This document shows positions 34,304 to 43,039 of a DNA stretch of 64,000 nucleotides, piece by piece. This stretch comes from Herbidospora mongoliensis (GTDB taxonomy: Bacteria > Actinomycetota > Actinomycetes > Streptosporangiales > Streptosporangiaceae). The first letter of the stretch is position 1; every line of letters starts with the position of its first letter. Below the pieces are notes generated by a model. The model saw only the letters and a program-made list of their open reading frames with translations. It was not told the DNA's origin and did not search any database. Location: contig NZ_BBXD01000010.1 in NCBI RefSeq assembly GCF_001570545.1, forward strand, positions 434,001 to 498,000, read 5' to 3'. Position numbers and translations under genes: made by a program.

Positions 34304-34323
34304 ACCTCCTGATGGAGGTGAGG
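34304..34323 (+). promoter_or_regulatory. Hairpin masking the ribosome site of the HdeD-like gene
   Basis: ACCTCC (34304-34309) can pair with GGAGGT (34314-34319) across a 4-base loop. GGAGGT is the Shine-Dalgarno sequence for ATG 34328, so a folded leader would hide it. Confidence 0.45.
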
Positions 34324-34327
34324 TCTC

Positions 34328-34918
34328 ATGCATGATCTGAACGCCGACCTGAACCCGGGCCTCCGGCCGGTCAGCCGGGACACCTGGTGGGCACTGGCGG
34401 TCCGCGGCGTGCTGGCGGTGATCTTCGGTGTCATCGCCCTGGCGTGGCCGGGCATCACCCTGCTCTCGCTGGTGTACGTCTTCGCCGCCTACGCCATCGT
34501 GAACGGCCTGTTCACCATCGCCGGGGCGTTCCGCGAGGCCAACAGAGGCTCCAAAACCTGGATGATCGTCTCCGGCGTGATCGGCGTGATCGCCGGAATC
34601 GTGGTGGCCACCTGGCCCGCGATCACCGCGATCGTGCTGCTGTGGCTGATCGGCGCCTGGTTCGTGGTCACCGGCCTACTGGAGATCATCGCCGCCGTGC
34701 ACGCCCGCAGGCGGATCGACAGCGACTGGAGCCTGATGCTGGCCGGCGTCCTGTCGGTGGTCTTCGGCGTGGTGCTGGTGATCTGGCCGGCCGCCGGCGC
34801 ACTGTCCCTGGCCTGGCTGATCGGTGTCCTGGCCATCATCCTGGGCGTGGCGCTGCTCTATCTGGCCTTCCGGGTGAAGAACATCCCAGCTGAAAGATCT
34901 TCGCGTATGAGCCCATAA
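34328..34918 (+). CDS. HdeD family membrane protein
   Basis: 196 residues with about six hydrophobic helices in three repeated pairs (VRGVLAVIFGVIALAWPGI, MIVSGVIGVIAGIVVATWPAI, LMLAGVLSVVFGVVLVIWPAA), each ending in WP: the internal repeat of HdeD/DUF308 proteins. In Escherichia coli HdeD is acid-stress related; the role in actinomycetes is unclear. The leader contains a ribosome-site-masking hairpin. Confidence 0.9.
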   Translation: MHDLNADLNPGLRPVSRDTWWALAVRGVLAVIFGVIALAWPGITLLSLVYVFAAYAIVNGLFTIAGAFREANRGSKTWMIVSGVIGVIAGIVVATWPAITAIVLLWLIGAWFVVTGLLEIIAAVHARRRIDSDWSLMLAGVLSVVFGVVLVIWPAAGALSLAWLIGVLAIILGVALLYLAFRVKNIPAERSSRMSP

Positions 34919-34936
34919 GACGGGAATATCTCCATA

Positions 34937-36175
34937 ATGACGGTTCACGAGCGGCTCTCCCGGCACCTGCTCGTCGACGGCCTGCCGGTCGTCCTCGATC
35001 TGGCGCGCAGCTCGGGTTCCTGGCTCGTCGACGCCCGCGACGGCCGGAGACTCCTCGACTTCTTCACCTCGTACGCCTCGTCGCCCCTGGGCTTCAACCC
35101 CTTCGACGACGACCCGGCCTTCCTCGCCCGCCTCGGACGAGTGGCCGCCAACAAACCGTCCAACTCCGACCTCTACACCGAGGAGCTGGCCGCCTTCACC
35201 GAGACGTTCGCGCGCGTCCTCGGCGACCCCGAGTTGCCCCACCTGTTCCTCGTGGAGGGCGGCTCGGCGGCCGTCGAGAACGCGCTGAAGGTCGCCTTCG
35301 ACTGGAAGAGCCGCTGGAACGAGGCCAACGGCCGCCACCCCGGCCTGGGCACCCAGGTGCTCCACTTGACCCGCGCCTTCCACGGCCGGGGCGGCTACAC
35401 GCTCTCGCTCACCAACACCGAACCGATCAAGACCGACCGCTTCCCCAAGTTCGGCTGGCCCCGCGTCGACACCGCCCAGGGAGAAGACCACGCCCTGGCC
35501 CAGGCGGAGGAGGCCTTCCGCAAGTACCCCCACGACATCGCCTGCTTCATCGCCGAGCCGATCCAGTGCGAGGGCGGCGACATCCACCTCACCCCCGAGT
35601 TCCTGCGAGCCATGCAGACGATGTGCCACCGATACGAGGCCCTGTTCGTCGTGGACGAGGTCCAGACCGGCGTCGGCGTCACCGGTGCGCCGTGGGCCTA
35701 CCGCGCCCTCGGCCTTCAGCCCGACGTCGTGGCGTTCGCCAAGAAGATGCAGGTAGGCGGTGTGATGGCCGGCCGCAGAGTCGACCTGGTCCCCGACAAC
35801 GTGTTCCGGGTCAGCGGCCGCATCAGCTCCACGTGGGGCGGCAACCTGACCGACATCGTCCGGTCCACCCGGATCATGCAGATCATCGAACGCGACGGCC
35901 TCATGGAACACGCCGCCGTACTGGGCGACAAACTCCTCGGGGCCCTGCGGGAACTGGAGGCGGAGGGCCTGCTGCGGGCCGCGCGCGGTCGTGGGCTGCT
36001 CGCCGCCTTCGACGTGGATGACCGCGACGCGGTCGTCACCCGGCTGCGCGAGCGCGAGTCACTGCTCGTCCTGCCCGCTTCGGAGGGGACCGTACGGCTC
36101 CGCCCACCCCTGAACGTCACCCCGGAGGAGATCGAAGTGGGGCTGTCCCGCCTAAGACGCGGCCTCGCGCCCTGA
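34937..36175 (+). CDS. lat: L-lysine 6-aminotransferase
   Basis: 412 residues, class III PLP-dependent aminotransferase. The body matches lysine epsilon-aminotransferases: [50 protein letters not shown] and the PLP-lysine block [14 protein letters not shown]. The product is alpha-aminoadipate semialdehyde, which cyclises to piperideine-6-carboxylate. In cephamycin producers lat begins beta-lactam precursor supply; here there is no beta-lactam cluster in view, so lysine catabolism or a stationary-phase function as in mycobacteria is more likely. Its 3' end overlaps the convergent LuxR gene by 24 bases. Confidence 0.92.
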   Translation: MTVHERLSRHLLVDGLPVVLDLARSSGSWLVDARDGRRLLDFFTSYASSPLGFNPFDDDPAFLARLGRVAANKPSNSDLYTEELAAFTETFARVLGDPELPHLFLVEGGSAAVENALKVAFDWKSRWNEANGRHPGLGTQVLHLTRAFHGRGGYTLSLTNTEPIKTDRFPKFGWPRVDTAQGEDHALAQAEEAFRKYPHDIACFIAEPIQCEGGDIHLTPEFLRAMQTMCHRYEALFVVDEVQTGVGVTGAPWAYRALGLQPDVVAFAKKMQVGGVMAGRRVDLVPDNVFRVSGRISSTWGGNLTDIVRSTRIMQIIERDGLMEHAAVLGDKLLGALRELEAEGLLRAARGRGLLAAFDVDDRDAVVTRLRERESLLVLPASEGTVRLRPPLNVTPEEIEVGLSRLRRGLAP

Positions 36176-36370
36176 CCACAGATCGATCGCGGTCCCCCGG
36201 GAGGCGACGCCCAGCTTGGCGTAGATCCGGTTGACGTGGTTCTTGACCGTCTTCTCGCTGAGAAACAGCTGCTGCGCGATCTGGTTGTTGGAATGCCCGC
36301 CCGCGATCAGGTCCATGACCTCGGTCTCGCGCTTGCTGAGTGCCGTTCCGGTGGGTTCGTCGACTCGCAT
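36152..36370 (-). CDS. Small LuxR-type protein, DNA-binding domain only
   Basis: 72 residues from ATG 36370 (CGGAGG 5 bases upstream). The whole protein is a LuxR helix-turn-helix ([43 protein letters not shown]) with no receiver or sensor domain, like GerE-type regulators. The frame stays open upstream to 36499, but that part has no family resemblance. A tandem 13-base repeat lies just upstream of the start. Confidence 0.85.
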   Translation of the reverse strand: MRVDEPTGTALSKRETEVMDLIAGGHSNNQIAQQLFLSEKTVKNHVNRIYAKLGVASRGTAIDLWSGREAAS

Positions 36371-36377
36371 CTGGCCT

Positions 36378-36403
36378 CCGTGGCAGAGATCCGTGGCAGA
36401 GAT
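36378..36403. repeat. Exact tandem 13-base direct repeat
   Basis: CCGTGGCAGAGAT occurs twice head to tail (36378-36390 and 36391-36403), beginning 8 bases upstream of the small LuxR gene's start and overlapping its leader and ribosome site. It may be a direct-repeat operator for an autoregulatory LuxR protein or a slippage duplication. Confidence 0.8.
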
Positions 36404-36587
36404 TAAGCCGCCGAGGGCCCCCGCGCGTCCGGCGTAGCGGTTGTGTGCGAGTTTAACCCGCGTGAAAGCCCTGTGGGGGTTGCTTTGAGGGCAAATCACG
36501 TCTTGCGATAAGTCACCCCGGAACGACGGACCGTTGCGCGATCGGTGCAGGCCGGGGTTGTGCCGGGAAGCCGGCCGCGAAACGATG

Positions 36588-36615
36588 AAGGGCCGGTCCC
36601 GAAGGACCGGCCCTT
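36588..36615 (-). terminator. Terminator downstream of tRNA-His
   Basis: Perfect 12-bp stem AAGGGCCGGTCC/GGACCGGCCCTT with a 4-base loop, which on the minus strand is the extra-stable TTCG tetraloop. It follows the tRNA 3' end by a few bases in the direction of transcription. Confidence 0.9.
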
Positions 36616-36618
36616 ATC

Positions 36619-36694
36619 TGGGGTGAGTAATGGGACTTGAACCCACGACATCCAGGACCACAACCTGGCGCTCTGCCAACTGAGCTATACCCAC
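36619..36694 (-). tRNA. tRNA-His (anticodon GTG)
   Basis: On the minus strand the molecule folds as a full cloverleaf: acceptor GTGGGTA/TACTCAC (one G-U pair), D-arm TAGCTCAGTTGGCAGAGC, anticodon stem CCAGG/CCTGG with loop TTGTGGT, and T-arm GTGGGTTCAAGTCCCAT. The discriminator is C and CCA is encoded at the 3' end. A G stands at 36695 in the -1 position, the identity element of tRNA-His. It lies between a strong terminator and the orn gene, a common actinobacterial neighbourhood. Confidence 0.98.
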
Positions 36695-36759
36695 CATGTG
36701 CGCGATCCCGCTCACCCGGTCTCGCGTACAAGCACGAGTGTAGCGGTATCGCGAGACAT

Positions 36760-37356
36760 CTACGAACTACTAACGGCCTCCGCCGTGTCGCGCGCCGTCG
36801 CCGAGTCGGGACCGGGCTGCGGGACGAACACGGTTGCCCGGTAATAGCGGAGTTCCCGGATGCTTTCGGTGATGTCGGCGAGGGCGCGGTGGCCGCCCTG
36901 CTTCTCGGGCGAGGCGAAATAGACCCGCGGGTACCAGCGGCGGGCCAGTTCCTTGATCGAGGAGACGTCGATCATCCGGTAGTGGAGGTGGTTGTCCACC
37001 ACGGGCATGTCCCGGGCCAGGAACGAGCGGTCGGTGGCGATCGAGTTGCCGCACAGCGGGGCCTTCTTGGCCTCCGGGAGGTGGCTCCGGATGTAATCCA
37101 GGACGATGGCCTCGGCCTCGCCGAGGGTCACGCCCCCCGCCAGGGCTTCGAGCAGGCCGGAGGCCGTGTGCATGGTGCGCACGATCTCCGACATCTGCTC
37201 CAGCGACTCCGGCGGGGGCTTGATGACGACGTCGACCCCTTGGTCCAGCTGGTTCAGCTCACCGTCGGTGATGACACAGGCGACCTCCACCAGTGCGTCT
37301 CGCCCGAGGTCGAGCCCGGTCATTTCACAGTCGATCCAGACCAGCAGGTCGTTCAT
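36760..37356 (-). CDS. orn: Oligoribonuclease
   Basis: 198 residues from ATG 37356 (AAGGA just upstream); an in-frame ATG 51 bases earlier is not conserved. DEDDh exonuclease motifs: [10 protein letters not shown] (Exo I, Asp and Glu), the second Asp in [14 protein letters not shown] and [11 protein letters not shown] with the catalytic His and last Asp. It degrades 2-5-nt RNAs, including pGpG, to mononucleotides. 65 bases upstream of the tRNA-His gene in the same orientation. Confidence 0.96.
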   Translation of the reverse strand: MNDLLVWIDCEMTGLDLGRDALVEVACVITDGELNQLDQGVDVVIKPPPESLEQMSEIVRTMHTASGLLEALAGGVTLGEAEAIVLDYIRSHLPEAKKAPLCGNSIATDRSFLARDMPVVDNHLHYRMIDVSSIKELARRWYPRVYFASPEKQGGHRALADITESIRELRYYRATVFVPQPGPDSATARDTAEAVSSS

Positions 37357-37378
37357 GTCCTTAGCGTAGTGCTCCCGC

Positions 37379-38464
37379 TCAGTTCGTTTGGAGGGAGTCC
37401 AGGACATCGCCTACCTGGTCGGACTTCAGGTTGTCGGGGATCGACACGTAGAAGAACGACGGCCGCTCACCCTCGCCCATGTCGACCAGCACGAACGCGC
37501 CCGTCTCCGTCTTGAACTCGTACTTGTTCTTCGCGGCCTCGGCGCTGAAGTCCATTTTGTACTCGATGATCCAGGCGTCGCGGTCGCCGACCTTGAGCGC
37601 CTCGTTCCGGATCACCTGGCGCTCGTGCGGGATCGAGTAGAAGGCCGGCTCGTAGGCCGACAGCAGCGTCGTGGTGACCACTTCCAGGTCCTCGACGCCC
37701 CGGTAGGGGAGCATCTGGGGGAGCTGGGCGGCCGCGACGGTGCCCATCCAGTCGGCGCCCTCCTTGCCGTTGAACGCCTTCTGCGAGACGGCGGCGTAGG
37801 CGCTGGTGAAGAGCGGGTAGGTCGGGTCGTTGGGGCTGTTCATGGTCTTCGGGTCGCTGACCGCCCAGGGCTCGCCGAGGAACTTGTAGCTCAGGCCCGA
37901 GACCGGGTCGTCGATGCGGCCGTCCTCCGGCTGGGGGAACGAGGTGATCGACGGCTGCTGCTGCGGCTGGTCGGGGATCGTCTCCTGCGGCGGCTGCTCG
38001 GTCTCGGCCGGGGGCGGCGGCAGCGGCTCGGCGGTGGCCGGCGGCTGGGCGATCGGGGTGTTGCCGGAGCCCTGGTTCAGGAACACGAACGCGCCGCCCA
38101 CGACCAGGGCGATGACCAGCACGATGCCCACTCCGCCGAGCACCCAGGGCAGCGGCGACGGCGGCTTCGGCGGCGCCCCGAAATGAGGCATCGGAAGCTG
38201 GCTCGTGGCGCCCCACGGCTGCGACGGGGCGGACGGGGGGCCGCCCCACTGCGGCGTGGGCTGCGTGGGCTGCGGGGGAGCGAACACGGCGGTGGCGGTG
38301 ACCGGCGCGGCCTCCAGGGCCGCGTGCTCGGCGGGCTCGGGAGGCGCAGGGGCCTCCTGGCCCTCCAGGGGATGGGTGGCGTCGGTCCACTGCGAACCGT
38401 CCCACCATCGCAGCTGTGGCGAGCCGTAGGGGTCCGGGTACCAGCCGGAGGGGGTCGTCGTCAT
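37379..38464 (-). CDS. DUF2510 membrane protein
   Basis: 361 residues. N-terminal DUF2510 motif ([22 protein letters not shown]), a Pro/Ala-rich cytoplasmic linker, one membrane helix ([22 protein letters not shown], about residues 115-136), a Pro/Glu-rich stalk and a soluble extracellular domain of about 180 residues ([16 protein letters not shown] to the end). Third gene of an operon with the Ser/Thr kinase and the kinase-like membrane protein, 19 bases after the latter; probably works at the envelope with them. Confidence 0.82.
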   Translation of the reverse strand: MTTTPSGWYPDPYGSPQLRWWDGSQWTDATHPLEGQEAPAPPEPAEHAALEAAPVTATAVFAPPQPTQPTPQWGGPPSAPSQPWGATSQLPMPHFGAPPKPPSPLPWVLGGVGIVLVIALVVGGAFVFLNQGSGNTPIAQPPATAEPLPPPPAETEQPPQETIPDQPQQQPSITSFPQPEDGRIDDPVSGLSYKFLGEPWAVSDPKTMNSPNDPTYPLFTSAYAAVSQKAFNGKEGADWMGTVAAAQLPQMLPYRGVEDLEVVTTTLLSAYEPAFYSIPHERQVIRNEALKVGDRDAWIIEYKMDFSAEAAKNKYEFKTETGAFVLVDMGEGERPSFFYVSIPDNLKSDQVGDVLDSLQTN

Positions 38465-38483
38465 GCCAGGCAGCCTAGTGAAG

Positions 38484-39869
38484 TCAGCATTTATACGAGA
38501 AGCTCGCCTTGTCGGTGATGGGCTTGCCCTCGGGGGTGTGGTCGAGCACGCGCAGCGTGGCGGTGCCCTTGAATCTGCCCGGTCCGCTGACCTGCCAGAT
38601 GAGCGGAAGATCTACCGAAGTCGTACCCGATTCGACCCGCTGGCTGCCCTCGGTCTTCTTGCCGTCGCTCTGATCCCAGACGTATTTGAACGTCCCGGCC
38701 TCGCCGTTGGTGGTGACCACCGCCATGATCCTGGTCTTGGCGTCGCACCCCTGGGTCTTCTTCGGGGCCGACACGCTGACCTTGGACACCGCCATCTCGG
38801 CGGGCGGGGCCATCCGCAGATACAGGATGAACGCGGCGAGCAGCGCGCAGATCAGCAGGGAGCTGAACCAGGCGGTCCGGCGCTTGGGTTTGGGCTTGCG
38901 GCGCGGCTTGGCCGTGGGATCGGCGTGCTGGGTGGCGGCGCCCTGCCGCCAGATCTGGGCGGCCGTGGTGTCGGCGGGCACGCCCGGACCGAACCGCATG
39001 CCGCCCGACTCCGCCTGGGGCGGCCCGCCGGAGTACCCGCCCAGGCCCGCGCTGGGATGGCGGGACGGGTCGAGCAGGGTCTGCAGCTCGCCGGTCTGCG
39101 GCAGCCGGGGCGGCGGCAGCGCGGCGGCCACCGGAGGCAGCGCCGACCAGGCGTGCAGGGTGCGCACCAGCGAGTCGCGGGTGGTGAACCCGGCGGGGAG
39201 CATGTCCCGGCCGTTCGTCAGGGCGTCTCTGGCGGCGGCCAGGCCGTGGGAGGCGGCCACCGAGGCGGCGTGGTCGAGCAGCTGCGCCGGTTGTCCGGTG
39301 GCCCAGCTCGCCGAGAGCGTGCGGGCCAGGCCCTGCCAGGCGGCGATGTCACGTTCCGGTGAGGCGGGCTCGCCGCGCAGGGCCTCCAGCAGGCCTCGTT
39401 CGGCCAGCAGGGCCGAGCCGTCCTCGCCGATGACGACCGTGCCGGGATGGACCGCGCCATGGGTCAGGCCGGCGGCGTGCAGGCCCAGCAGGGTCTGGGC
39501 GGTCTCGATCAGGATCGTGGCGGCGCTGCCGGCGTCGAGCTCCCACCCGAGCTGCGCCCCGCCGGTGAGCAGGTCGGCCACCGTCGGGACGGCGCGGCGG
39601 CCGGTGATCAGCCAGACCTCGCCGTGGGCGGCCACCAGGTCGGAGATCGGCAACAGGCCGTACTGCCCCGATTGGGCCAGTCGCCGATCAGCGGAAATGG
39701 CCGCCACCAGGCGCTCACGCGCGCCCGGGGCGGCCAGAAGGTGATCGTTGAACCGCAGAAGCCCCGACGGCTCGCCGCCGGGGCCTTCCGCGTCGTGCCA
39801 GGTGCCGACCTCGCTGACCCTCGTCCTGCCGGTCAGCCGATGGCCCGCGACACTTCCCCCGTCATGCAT
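38484..39869 (-). CDS. Kinase-like (pseudokinase) membrane protein
   Basis: 461 residues. The N-terminal 210 residues look like a degenerate protein-kinase fold: LLGLHAAGLTHGAVHPGTVVIGEDGSALL sits where the catalytic loop should be, but the HRD aspartate is replaced (HGAVHPGT) and no DFG is seen, so catalysis is unlikely. A basic stretch (KPRRKPKPKRR), one membrane helix (SSLLICALLAAFILYL, about 330-346) and an extracellular beta-rich domain with two Cys follow. It begins 3 bases after the kinase stop, consistent with a regulator or scaffold for that kinase. Confidence 0.75.
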   Translation of the reverse strand: MHDGGSVAGHRLTGRTRVSEVGTWHDAEGPGGEPSGLLRFNDHLLAAPGARERLVAAISADRRLAQSGQYGLLPISDLVAAHGEVWLITGRRAVPTVADLLTGGAQLGWELDAGSAATILIETAQTLLGLHAAGLTHGAVHPGTVVIGEDGSALLAERGLLEALRGEPASPERDIAAWQGLARTLSASWATGQPAQLLDHAASVAASHGLAAARDALTNGRDMLPAGFTTRDSLVRTLHAWSALPPVAAALPPPRLPQTGELQTLLDPSRHPSAGLGGYSGGPPQAESGGMRFGPGVPADTTAAQIWRQGAATQHADPTAKPRRKPKPKRRTAWFSSLLICALLAAFILYLRMAPPAEMAVSKVSVSAPKKTQGCDAKTRIMAVVTTNGEAGTFKYVWDQSDGKKTEGSQRVESGTTSVDLPLIWQVSGPGRFKGTATLRVLDHTPEGKPITDKASFSYKC

Positions 39870-39871
39870 GA

Positions 39872-41644
39872 CTACTTACGCCTCCGCCGGTGCCTTCCCG
39901 CCATGGTCCGCTTCACGGCAAGTGTGGCGGGAACCAGGCCGGTCGTCATCAGGCCGATGGCGAAGAATCCTGCGGCGGCCGTCTCACCGGTGGTCGGCTC
40001 GACCGTCGGAACGGTGGTCGGCTCATCGGTGTCACGCGTGGGCGGCGTCTCCGGAGGAGTGGAACCGGGGCCACCCGGCGAGCCCGGACCCTCGATGGTG
40101 GGGTTCTCCGAGGGCGGCGGGGTCGACGGCGGCGGGGTCGACGGCGGGGGAGTCGACGGCGGAGGAGTGGTGGGAGGCGTGGTCGACGGGCTGGCGCTCG
40201 GGGTCGGGGTGGGGGTCTCGTCGCCCGGCTCGCTCGTGGCCGTCGGGTCGCCCGGCTCCTCCAGGCCACCGCCACCGCCGCCCGGCTTCTTGGTGGGCTT
40301 GGCGGTCGGCTTCTTGGTGGGCTTCTTCGTCGGCTTCGGCTTCGGTCCCTGCGTGGGCTTCGGCTGAGCGTTCTGGGTCGGCTGGGTGACCGGCGGCTGG
40401 TTGCCGTCGGCGTCGGGCGACTCGGTGACCTCGGGGGTCTCGGTGACCGGGACCTCTTCGATCAGGCCGTCGTCGACCTCCTCGACCAGCGGGTCGGGGG
40501 TCGCCGAGGTGTTCAGCGGGCTCGGGGTGAGCTGGGTCGTCCCGGCCGACAGGGTGGCGCCGCTGATCGAGCCGACCAGCACGGCCGTACCGCCCGCGAT
40601 CACCGCCATGCCGACGACGGTCAGGCTGATCTTGACGATCGCCTTGCTGAAGAAGCCGCTCTTGCGCGTCTCCTCACCGCCGCCGTATTCGCCGCCGTAC
40701 TGCTCGCCGTCGGCGGCGAGCTGGGTGTCGGCGAGCTGGGTGTGCGCCTCGGGGATGGCCGCGGCGAACGGGAAGAAGGCGGCGAGCAGCCCGGCGAGAG
40801 CCGCCAGGCGGCGGCGTCCGCGCTCCTCCCACTGCGGTCCGTACGTCTCGACCGCGACGGCTTCAAGTTCCTGGAGGAACGCGTGGGCCGAGGCCGGGCG
40901 CTCCTGCGGGTGCTTGGCCATGCCGCGCTGGATGAGGCCCTGGAGCTGCGGCTGGAGCTGCTCGACCGGCGGCTGGGCCGTCTGGTGCTGGTGGGCCAGC
41001 GCGGCCAGGTTGTTGGCCTGGAACGGACGCTGACCGGTGAGGCACTCGAAGAACACCACCGTGGCGGCGTAGACGTCGGTCGACGGACCGGCGGGTGCGC
41101 CCGCCCACTGCTCGGGCGCCATGTAGGACGGCGTGCCCGAGGCGGGCATGCCCTCACCCGCGTGGGCGGCGATGCCGAAGTCGACGAGCTTGCTGTGGCC
41201 GTTGCCGTCGACCATGACGTTCTCGGGCTTGAAGTCCCGGTGCACCACGCCCATGTCATGGGCGATGGCGAGGCCGATCAGGGAGCCCTTGAGGACCGCA
41301 AGAGCGGCCTCGGGTCCCGTGGGGCCTTCGGAACGGATCATCGCCCGCAGGGAGACGCCGTCGACGAGTTCCATCACGATCGCGGCCCCGTGGGGCTGCT
41401 CGACGTACTCGTAGAAGCGTGCGGCGTGCGGGTTGCGGTCCATCAGCGCGAGGAGGCGTGCCTCGTGCCGGAACCGGGCGATGAAGTTGGGATCGGCCAG
41501 GAGTTCCTGGGAGAGATATTTGATCGCGACTGGCGTTCCATCGGCATCGTGCCTAGCCAACACGACCTGTCCGGCTGCGCCGGTGCCGAGCTCGCGTAGC
41601 TCCGTATAGCCGGGAACCCGCCAGGCGCCGGTCTGGCCGTACAT
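39872..41644 (-). CDS. Membrane serine/threonine protein kinase
   Basis: 590 residues. Kinase domain about 12-270: glycine loop ELGTGAAGQVVLA, ATP Lys in VAIKYL, catalytic loop VVHRDFKPENVMVD, KLVDFGIA and activation-segment SYMAPEQWAG. A membrane helix (VVGMAVIAGGTAVLVG, about 340) leads to an outer region dominated by KPT repeats (about 440-465) and PPPST repeats (about 500-520), then a second hydrophobic segment (FFAIGLMTTGLVPATLAV) and a basic end. There are no PASTA domains, so the outer part may be a stalk rather than a muropeptide sensor. First gene of the three-gene envelope operon. Confidence 0.93.
   Translation of the reverse strand: MYGQTGAWRVPGYTELRELGTGAAGQVVLARHDADGTPVAIKYLSQELLADPNFIARFRHEARLLALMDRNPHAARFYEYVEQPHGAAIVMELVDGVSLRAMIRSEGPTGPEAALAVLKGSLIGLAIAHDMGVVHRDFKPENVMVDGNGHSKLVDFGIAAHAGEGMPASGTPSYMAPEQWAGAPAGPSTDVYAATVVFFECLTGQRPFQANNLAALAHQHQTAQPPVEQLQPQLQGLIQRGMAKHPQERPASAHAFLQELEAVAVETYGPQWEERGRRRLAALAGLLAAFFPFAAAIPEAHTQLADTQLAADGEQYGGEYGGGEETRKSGFFSKAIVKISLTVVGMAVIAGGTAVLVGSISGATLSAGTTQLTPSPLNTSATPDPLVEEVDDGLIEEVPVTETPEVTESPDADGNQPPVTQPTQNAQPKPTQGPKPKPTKKPTKKPTAKPTKKPGGGGGGLEEPGDPTATSEPGDETPTPTPSASPSTTPPTTPPPSTPPPSTPPPSTPPPSENPTIEGPGSPGGPGSTPPETPPTRDTDEPTTVPTVEPTTGETAAAGFFAIGLMTTGLVPATLAVKRTMAGRHRRRRK
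40100..40350 (-). repeat. Low-complexity PPPST and KPTKKP repeats inside the kinase gene
   Basis: Short in-frame repeats encode four PPPST-type units (about 40117-40170) and several KPT/KKPT units (about 40285-40350). They form a rigid, wall-spanning type linker and may vary in number between strains. Confidence 0.7.
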
Positions 41645-42302
41645 GCGGTCTCCTTATGTGCCCGGGCCCCCACCATGACGAGCACAGAGCCTAACGGTGA
41701 CTCAAGGCACGAGGGGAAAAGTCATGAGATTGTAGTGACTCAGTGTCAAATGTGACTTTAGTGGTACAGGCGGGCTGAGCGGGGACACAGAGGCGCACGC
41801 CCGCTTTGGGAGGGCATGTCGTGGGGGTTCCTGACCTGGGCGGATTCATCGTAAGGGGATACCGCAACCTATGGGGCGGAGGGTGCCGAGTCATACCCGA
41901 AAGGCATCTGATATCGGATTCGTAGTGACAGCGATCACATCGCCTTGACACGATCCACGGTTCCCGTGCGTCAGGGGAGGCGGAGTCACCGCTCAGATCG
42001 GCCTGCTGTGAGTCGCCGGCGGCGCGCTCGTCGGCGCGGGTCCCGTCGTTCGGAAGTTCATCATCCGTTACGCCTCCGGAGTGGCCGGCCGGCATCCGGA
42101 GCATGTGGGTGGCGACATCGAGGGGAGCCCGGCTGCCCACGCAAGTCCCTGTTCGGGTACTCGATGGCCACGTGGGCGCCGGACGCCTCGTGCATCCCCA
42201 GTGCGGGAGACCGCGACGGCCTCGGCTGAGAATCGATGCGTTAAGTAGACGCGCGACCCGGCGGACCGGTTGTCGGAAAGTCCGCCGAATAACCTCGCCG
42301 AA
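41645..42302. other. 658-base non-coding region upstream of the kinase operon
   Basis: No convincing gene. The side near the kinase is AT-richer and holds repeated GTGACTCA (41697-41704 and 41735-41742), TTGACA on the minus strand (41744-41749) and TACAAT (41729-41734), although their spacing does not form a standard promoter. The far side holds the terminator of the oxidase gene. The middle, about 41900-42240, shows no feature I can name; a minus-strand frame of 149 residues there has no family character. Confidence 0.6.
42259..42287 (-). terminator. Terminator of the FMN-type oxidase gene
   Basis: Perfect 8-bp stem CGGCGGAC (42259-42266) / GTCCGCCG (42280-42287), 15 bases beyond the stop in the direction of transcription. 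Confidence 0.65.
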
Positions 42303-42971
42303 TCATCTACCGGAAATATGCTCCGGAACCGGGATCGGCTGGGTCAGCTTCGGGTCGGTGACCGGGTCGCCCCAGGTCGTCACGACAGGCAGCACGCCCG
42401 CCCAGATGGGCAGGTCGTAGTCCTCGTCGTCGTCGTTCGGGCCGCCCGCGCGCATCTTGACCGACGCCTCCTCCAGCGACAGGGCCAGCACGGCGGTCTT
42501 GGCCAACTCCTTGCGGTTGGGCTTGCGGGTGTAGTCCCACTGGCCGGGGGCGAGCTGCTCGGTGATCGCGGCCAGCCCGGACCACCGCTCGTCCTCGTCG
42601 GCCACCAGGCGCGGCACCCCGTAGATCATCGCCGAGCGGTAGTTGACCGAGTGGTGGAAGGACGACCGGGCCAGCACGATGCCGTCGAGGTGGGTCACCG
42701 TCACGCAGATCGTCTCGCCGGGAGCGGTGCGCAGGCTCCGGGAGCCGGTGGATCCGTGGAGGTAGAGGGTGTCGCCGATGCGGCCGTATCCGGTCGGGAT
42801 GACCATCGGGGCGCCGTTGACGATCACGCCGAGGTGGCAGATCAGCCCGGCGTCGAGGACAGCATGGAGATCGGCCCGGTCGGTGCGGCCACGCTCCTTG
42901 GAACGGCCGAGGGTGGTACGACCCGTGGTGGACAGGCCCGTGGTCGGGGGGGTGCTGGTCAGCTCGGTCAT
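42303..42971 (-). CDS. Pyridoxamine 5'-phosphate oxidase-like flavin protein
   Basis: 222 residues from ATG 42971. Split-barrel flavin-binding fold of the PNPOx-like type: HLGVIVNGAPMVIPTGYGRIGDTLYLHG and SFHHSVNYRSAMIYG are the FMN-contact strands. Divergent from a MocR regulator 70 bases away, a pairing repeatedly seen in actinobacteria, where the regulator senses pyridoxal phosphate. It may be an F420- or FMN-dependent enzyme; vitamin B6 oxidation has not been shown for this subgroup. Confidence 0.85.
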   Translation of the reverse strand: MTELTSTPPTTGLSTTGRTTLGRSKERGRTDRADLHAVLDAGLICHLGVIVNGAPMVIPTGYGRIGDTLYLHGSTGSRSLRTAPGETICVTVTHLDGIVLARSSFHHSVNYRSAMIYGVPRLVADEDERWSGLAAITEQLAPGQWDYTRKPNRKELAKTAVLALSLEEASVKMRAGGPNDDDEDYDLPIWAGVLPVVTTWGDPVTDPKLTQPIPVPEHISGR

Positions 42972-43039
42972 GCGGCTACCGTAGGAGCCGAGTGGCCTGG
43001 GCGAACACGTCCACTTCTGCGGCATTGAGGGAGACCACT

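Noticed and set aside
34937-36175. Part of a cephamycin or other beta-lactam cluster, because of lat
   Set aside because: No pcbAB, pcbC or related genes are near; neighbours are HdeD-like and LuxR genes.
36595-36700. tRNA as an integration site for a mobile element
   Set aside because: No integrase, no direct repeat of the tRNA 3' end in the window and the flanks are ordinary genes.
40100-40350. Possible tandem repeat array or CRISPR-like element
   Set aside because: The repeats are in-frame codons for PPPST and KPT linkers, without regular spacers.
41729-41749. Sigma-70 type promoter for the kinase operon
   Set aside because: TTGACA and TACAAT are present, but only 9 bases apart; recorded as a loose observation, not a promoter.
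41691-42140. A 149-residue minus-strand frame in the spacer before the kinase gene
   Set aside because: Polar, unstructured composition, no ribosome site, no family resemblance and it contains the promoter-proximal AT-rich stretch.
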